A stretch of DNA of 42,621 nt. Source: Methanocorpusculum sp. (GTDB lineage Archaea; Halobacteriota; Methanomicrobia; Methanomicrobiales; Methanocorpusculaceae). Made by a program: the position numbers and the translations under genes. Positions 40,338 to 42,621 of the stretch are shown in pieces (the first letter of the stretch is position 1; every line of letters begins with the position of its first letter). The stretch is from NCBI GenBank assembly GCA_029987235.1, contig DALTWF010000012.1, positions 1 to 42,621 of the forward strand, written 5' to 3'. Below the pieces are notes generated by a model. That model worked only from the letters and a program-made list of their open reading frames with translations, was not told the origin of the DNA and did not search any database.

Positions 40338-41799
40338 CCATCTTCATAAAGTTGGCAAGAATCGGATCAATCACCATGGATAATAGTTCTGCCTTGTCCT
40401 TAACCAGTGAAAATGCATTAAGCGGAATAGATAATGCAGCCATAGTTGCATGACCTCCTGCTGATGCTCCGGGAACAACCGAAAAGGCCTCATGCATAAC
40501 ATCACCGATATGCAGTCTGATATCCTTGTTTCTTGCAGAAAGAACAATGGAAGTATCAGTAATTCCATAAACCATTGCCGTACTGACACCTTCAAGTGAT
40601 AAAAGAAGGTCAGCTGCCTGAGGTATTGCATCACGATTTCTTACATAGCCAACATTAGAGAATAGATAACCGTGTTTAATCTCACGATGAGTAATTGCAT
40701 CCCCTAAAACATCAAGCGTCTCCTGCGCCATAGACGGAGACATGATAATCTCAAGAAGACTGCGATCGGCGAGCGGAAGAAGGAATGCGGCATTATGCAA
40801 ATCCTGCGGACTGACATTGCGCTGGAATTCTTTTGTATCTGCACGAATACCGTAGAAAAGAGCGGTTGCAACCTTGGTGTCAAATGGAAGATACAACTCC
40901 TGCAGATACTGAGTAAGAATAGAGGCAGTCGCACCTGCATCCGGATTTGATTCAAGGAAGTCTGGCTGGTTGATTCTAACAAGACTTTCTGTGCTGTGGT
41001 GGTCGATAATGATATTTATCTTTGTATCAGGGGGTAAGTCATTGTTGATTCCCGGACCTGCACAATCAACAAGTGCAAGGTAATCACACTGCTTGAGAAT
41101 TTCAGGAGTGAGATGTTCCATCTGGATTTCAAGAAGGTTTACGAATGCGCGGTTTTCCTGATGACCTACATTTCCTTCATACAAAATACGAGACTGAAGT
41201 TTGCCTGCTGATGCATCACTTGCAATAACTGAAAGCGCCATTGCACTAGAAATTGCATCCGGATCCGGATTTTTATGCGTGATGATGCCAAGAGTTCCCG
41301 ACCATGAGGATAAAAGACTGTAAAGTTTCTGCGCGTTGCGAGAGGCAACAAGGTTGAGCATGTGGTTTACGGCTGATTTTGCAACCACCTGCTGCGGATA
41401 TAAGACTACATCTGCACCATTGTCTGCAAGCTGATCAGTTGATAACAGGTCTGTTGCACGGGCAATGATATTTGCCGTCGGGAAGTATTTTCTGATATTT
41501 AAGACAGCTGCAAGGTTTGCTTCCTTTGAGGGGGAAAGGACGAAGAATACTTCCGGGTCGGGAAGGGATTTTATTATGTTTTCATCAGCAATATTGCCGA
41601 CAATGGCCTGTCTTCTGTGGTCCAGAAGGTCACTGACACGTTTTTCATCACGGTCGACTATTATGAGGTTGTCGCCGGATTCCTGCAGTTCTTCTATTAC
41701 GTTATTCCCTATACTTCCGCAGCTGAGCAGGGCGTACTTTACTTTTTTATTATTTTTCGCCGGCTGAGCTGGAATATTTTCTATATCAGGCATGTACAT
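40303..41799 (-). CDS. TrkA-N domain plus DHH/DHHA1 phosphoesterase
   Basis: A 498-residue two-part protein. Residues 20-135 form a Rossmann RCK-N domain (YALLSCGSIGNNVIEELQESG then DNLIIVDRD). The DHH phosphoesterase follows, with NPDPDA (about 177-182), an ALVDCAG strand, IIIDHHS (about 256-262) and a C-terminal DHHA1 part containing GASAGGHATMAA. Related archaeal and bacterial proteins hydrolyse nano-RNA, cyclic di-AMP or similar. The domain pair suggests nucleotide-sensing or K+ regulation. It overlaps the start region of mptE, so all three genes form one operon. Confidence 0.85.
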   Translation of the reverse strand: MYMPDIENIPAQPAKNNKKVKYALLSCGSIGNNVIEELQESGDNLIIVDRDEKRVSDLLDHRRQAIVGNIADENIIKSLPDPEVFFVLSPSKEANLAAVLNIRKYFPTANIIARATDLLSTDQLADNGADVVLYPQQVVAKSAVNHMLNLVASRNAQKLYSLLSSWSGTLGIITHKNPDPDAISSAMALSVIASDASAGKLQSRILYEGNVGHQENRAFVNLLEIQMEHLTPEILKQCDYLALVDCAGPGINNDLPPDTKINIIIDHHSTESLVRINQPDFLESNPDAGATASILTQYLQELYLPFDTKVATALFYGIRADTKEFQRNVSPQDLHNAAFLLPLADRSLLEIIMSPSMAQETLDVLGDAITHREIKHGYLFSNVGYVRNRDAIPQAADLLLSLEGVSTAMVYGITDTSIVLSARNKDIRLHIGDVMHEAFSVVPGASAGGHATMAALSIPLNAFSLVKDKAELLSMVIDPILANFMKMVGIVDEEGNET

Positions 41800-41861
41800 A
41801 CTGATTTGGATTGTAGCATATTAAGATATAGGTAAATCAGAGGATTAGAAAACTTCGTATC

Positions 41862-41880
41862 GTTAAGTATAAATACAGAC
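41862..41880 (+). promoter_or_regulatory. Promoter of tRNA-Lys
   Basis: TAAGTATAAATAC is a strong archaeal TATA box, centred about 45 bp before the tRNA 5' end. It implies a short leader of about 20 bases that is removed by processing. It also lies in the 116-bp space upstream of the minus-strand DHH gene. Confidence 0.5.
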
Positions 41881-41915
41881 ACATCCTATCTAATTAGGTC
41901 AAAAGACACAGACTT

Positions 41916-41989
41916 GGGCCCGTGGCTTAGTCAGGTATAGCGTCGGACTCTTAATCCGAACGTCGGGGGTTCAAACCCCTCCGGGCCCG
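41916..41989 (+). tRNA. tRNA-Lys (anticodon CTT)
   Basis: The 74-base cloverleaf has acceptor GGGCCCG with CGGGCCC and discriminator G. The anticodon stem TCGGA/TCCGA encloses CTCTTAA with anticodon CTT. The T arm is GGGGG-TTCAAAC-CCCTC. CCA is not encoded in the gene. No intron or insertion is seen. Confidence 0.95.
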
Positions 41990-42066
41990 CTTATTTTCAC
42001 AGATTATTTACAAACTCCTTAAACCGCAAGTAAGTTATTTTCTAAAATCAAATAACTACTTATTCA

Positions 42067-42558
42067 ATGCCAGCAATCATTTACGAATCAAATACCGGCT
42101 TTACCCGCCGCTACGCCGAACTCTTATCCGAAAAAACCGACTACGAATTATACCACATCCGAAAAGGAATCGAAGAACTCCCCAAAAGTACCGAAGTCTT
42201 TTTCCTCGGCTGGATATGCGGCGGAAAAATCGAAGGACTGAAACTCGCACAGAAATATTTCACCATAGCAGGATGTGCAGCAGTCGGTGCAAGTACACCC
42301 TCACCCCAAAACACCGCCCAGATAATCAGAACAAACAAAATAACAGCTCCCTTCTTCTACCTGAGAGGCGGCGTAGCACCGGAAAAACTCACACCCATTA
42401 AACGCAAACTGCTCGAAATGATTTCAAAACAACTGGAACGCGACCCGCGCTCAACACAGGAAAACTGGGACCTTGCAGACACCCTCCGCTTCGGCGGCGA
42501 CTTCGTAAAAGAAGAAAACCTTGCAGAAATACTTGCCTGGTTTGAAACACAGAAATAA
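42067..42558 (+). CDS. Flavodoxin-like protein
   Basis: A 163-residue small flavodoxin-like protein. The N-terminal YESNTGFTRRYAELLSEKT matches the FMN-phosphate loop (T/S-x-T-G-x-T) of flavodoxins. FFLGWICGGKIEG and VGASTPSPQN follow at the expected positions for the isoalloxazine loops. The C-terminal half is helical and less typical, so FMN binding is probable but not certain. Codons are strongly biased toward C, which agrees with the C-rich plus strand on this side of dif. It ends 9 bp before the right 38-bp repeat. Confidence 0.8.
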   Translation: MPAIIYESNTGFTRRYAELLSEKTDYELYHIRKGIEELPKSTEVFFLGWICGGKIEGLKLAQKYFTIAGCAAVGASTPSPQNTAQIIRTNKITAPFFYLRGGVAPEKLTPIKRKLLEMISKQLERDPRSTQENWDLADTLRFGGDFVKEENLAEILAWFETQK

Positions 42559-42567
42559 AAAAAATAT

Positions 42568-42605
42568 ATTGTAGTATCCTGAAATTAGTTCACAAATTTT
42601 TGGTA
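42568..42605 (-). repeat. 38-bp inverted repeat, right copy
   Basis: Exact reverse complement of 95-132; identity stops at both ends. Beyond it only 16 bp remain (TAAATACTCAGAATTT), and they differ from the bases outside the left copy. If these are insertion-sequence terminal repeats, the different interior sequence suggests that the right edge enters another copy from its opposite end. Confidence 0.9.
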
Positions 42606-42621
42606 TAAATACTCAGAATTT

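Overview
The window looks like a chromosomal segment of a methanogenic archaeon, most likely Methanomicrobiales. Methanocorpusculum is my guess from overall gene style, not from any database match. Support comes from a bifunctional formaldehyde-activating enzyme/hexulose-phosphate synthase (Fae-Hps), an F420-ligase-family protein, a methanopterin-pathway MptE, an archaeal-type riboflavin reductase, separate PyrB and PyrI, an XPD-like Fe-S helicase, TATA-box promoters with several probably leaderless genes, and tRNA genes without encoded CCA.

Layout. 1-132: the 3' end of an unidentified gene, then one copy of a 38-bp repeat whose exact inverted copy lies at 42568-42605. Both window edges therefore sit beside a repeated element, probably an insertion sequence. 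159-17203: ordinary host genes for C1/pentose metabolism, DNA repair, a DUF47 plus two-Pit phosphate uptake cluster, NAD kinase with an inositol-phosphatase-family enzyme, an NhaC antiporter, rubrerythrin, a class I aldolase with a large palindrome in its promoter, tRNA-Gly, a TrmJ-like methylase, an F420-ligase-family protein and two related lipoproteins.

About 17.25-28.85 kb: an integrated element of about 11.6 kb, which I read as a small provirus. It encodes a tyrosine integrase, a PD-(D/E)XK nuclease, a ribbon-helix-helix regulator and a long co-directional row of small genes with strong ribosome binding sites. That row includes a m5C-methyltransferase-like protein, a rolling-circle (HUH) Rep preceded by a run of hairpins, and a block of membrane, basic, beta-rich, Ser/Gly-rich and fibre/beta-helix proteins. 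I see no terminase, portal, tail genes or P-loop packaging ATPase. This fits a tailless, rolling-circle-replicating archaeal virus that I cannot assign to a known family, and it is the main candidate for an undescribed system.

28.9-34.8 kb: host genes again: riboflavin reductase, a membrane exporter-family protein, a TetR regulator, pyrBI, and three related secreted proteins. A 132-bp MITE-like element with a 9-bp target duplication abuts the stop codon of the third. 34.9-37.3 kb: a XerA-like recombinase with a perfect dif-like palindrome 39 bp upstream, then about 1.4 kb with no credible gene. The plus strand is clearly C-rich over G to the right of this point in several hand-counted stretches, so this may be the replication terminus. 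37.3-42.6 kb: an acidic conserved archaeal protein, a radical SAM protein, MptE, a TrkA-N/DHH protein, tRNA-Lys and a flavodoxin-like protein.

All calls come from reading the sequence and ORF translations by eye. No similarity search was run. Family names rest on recognised motifs.
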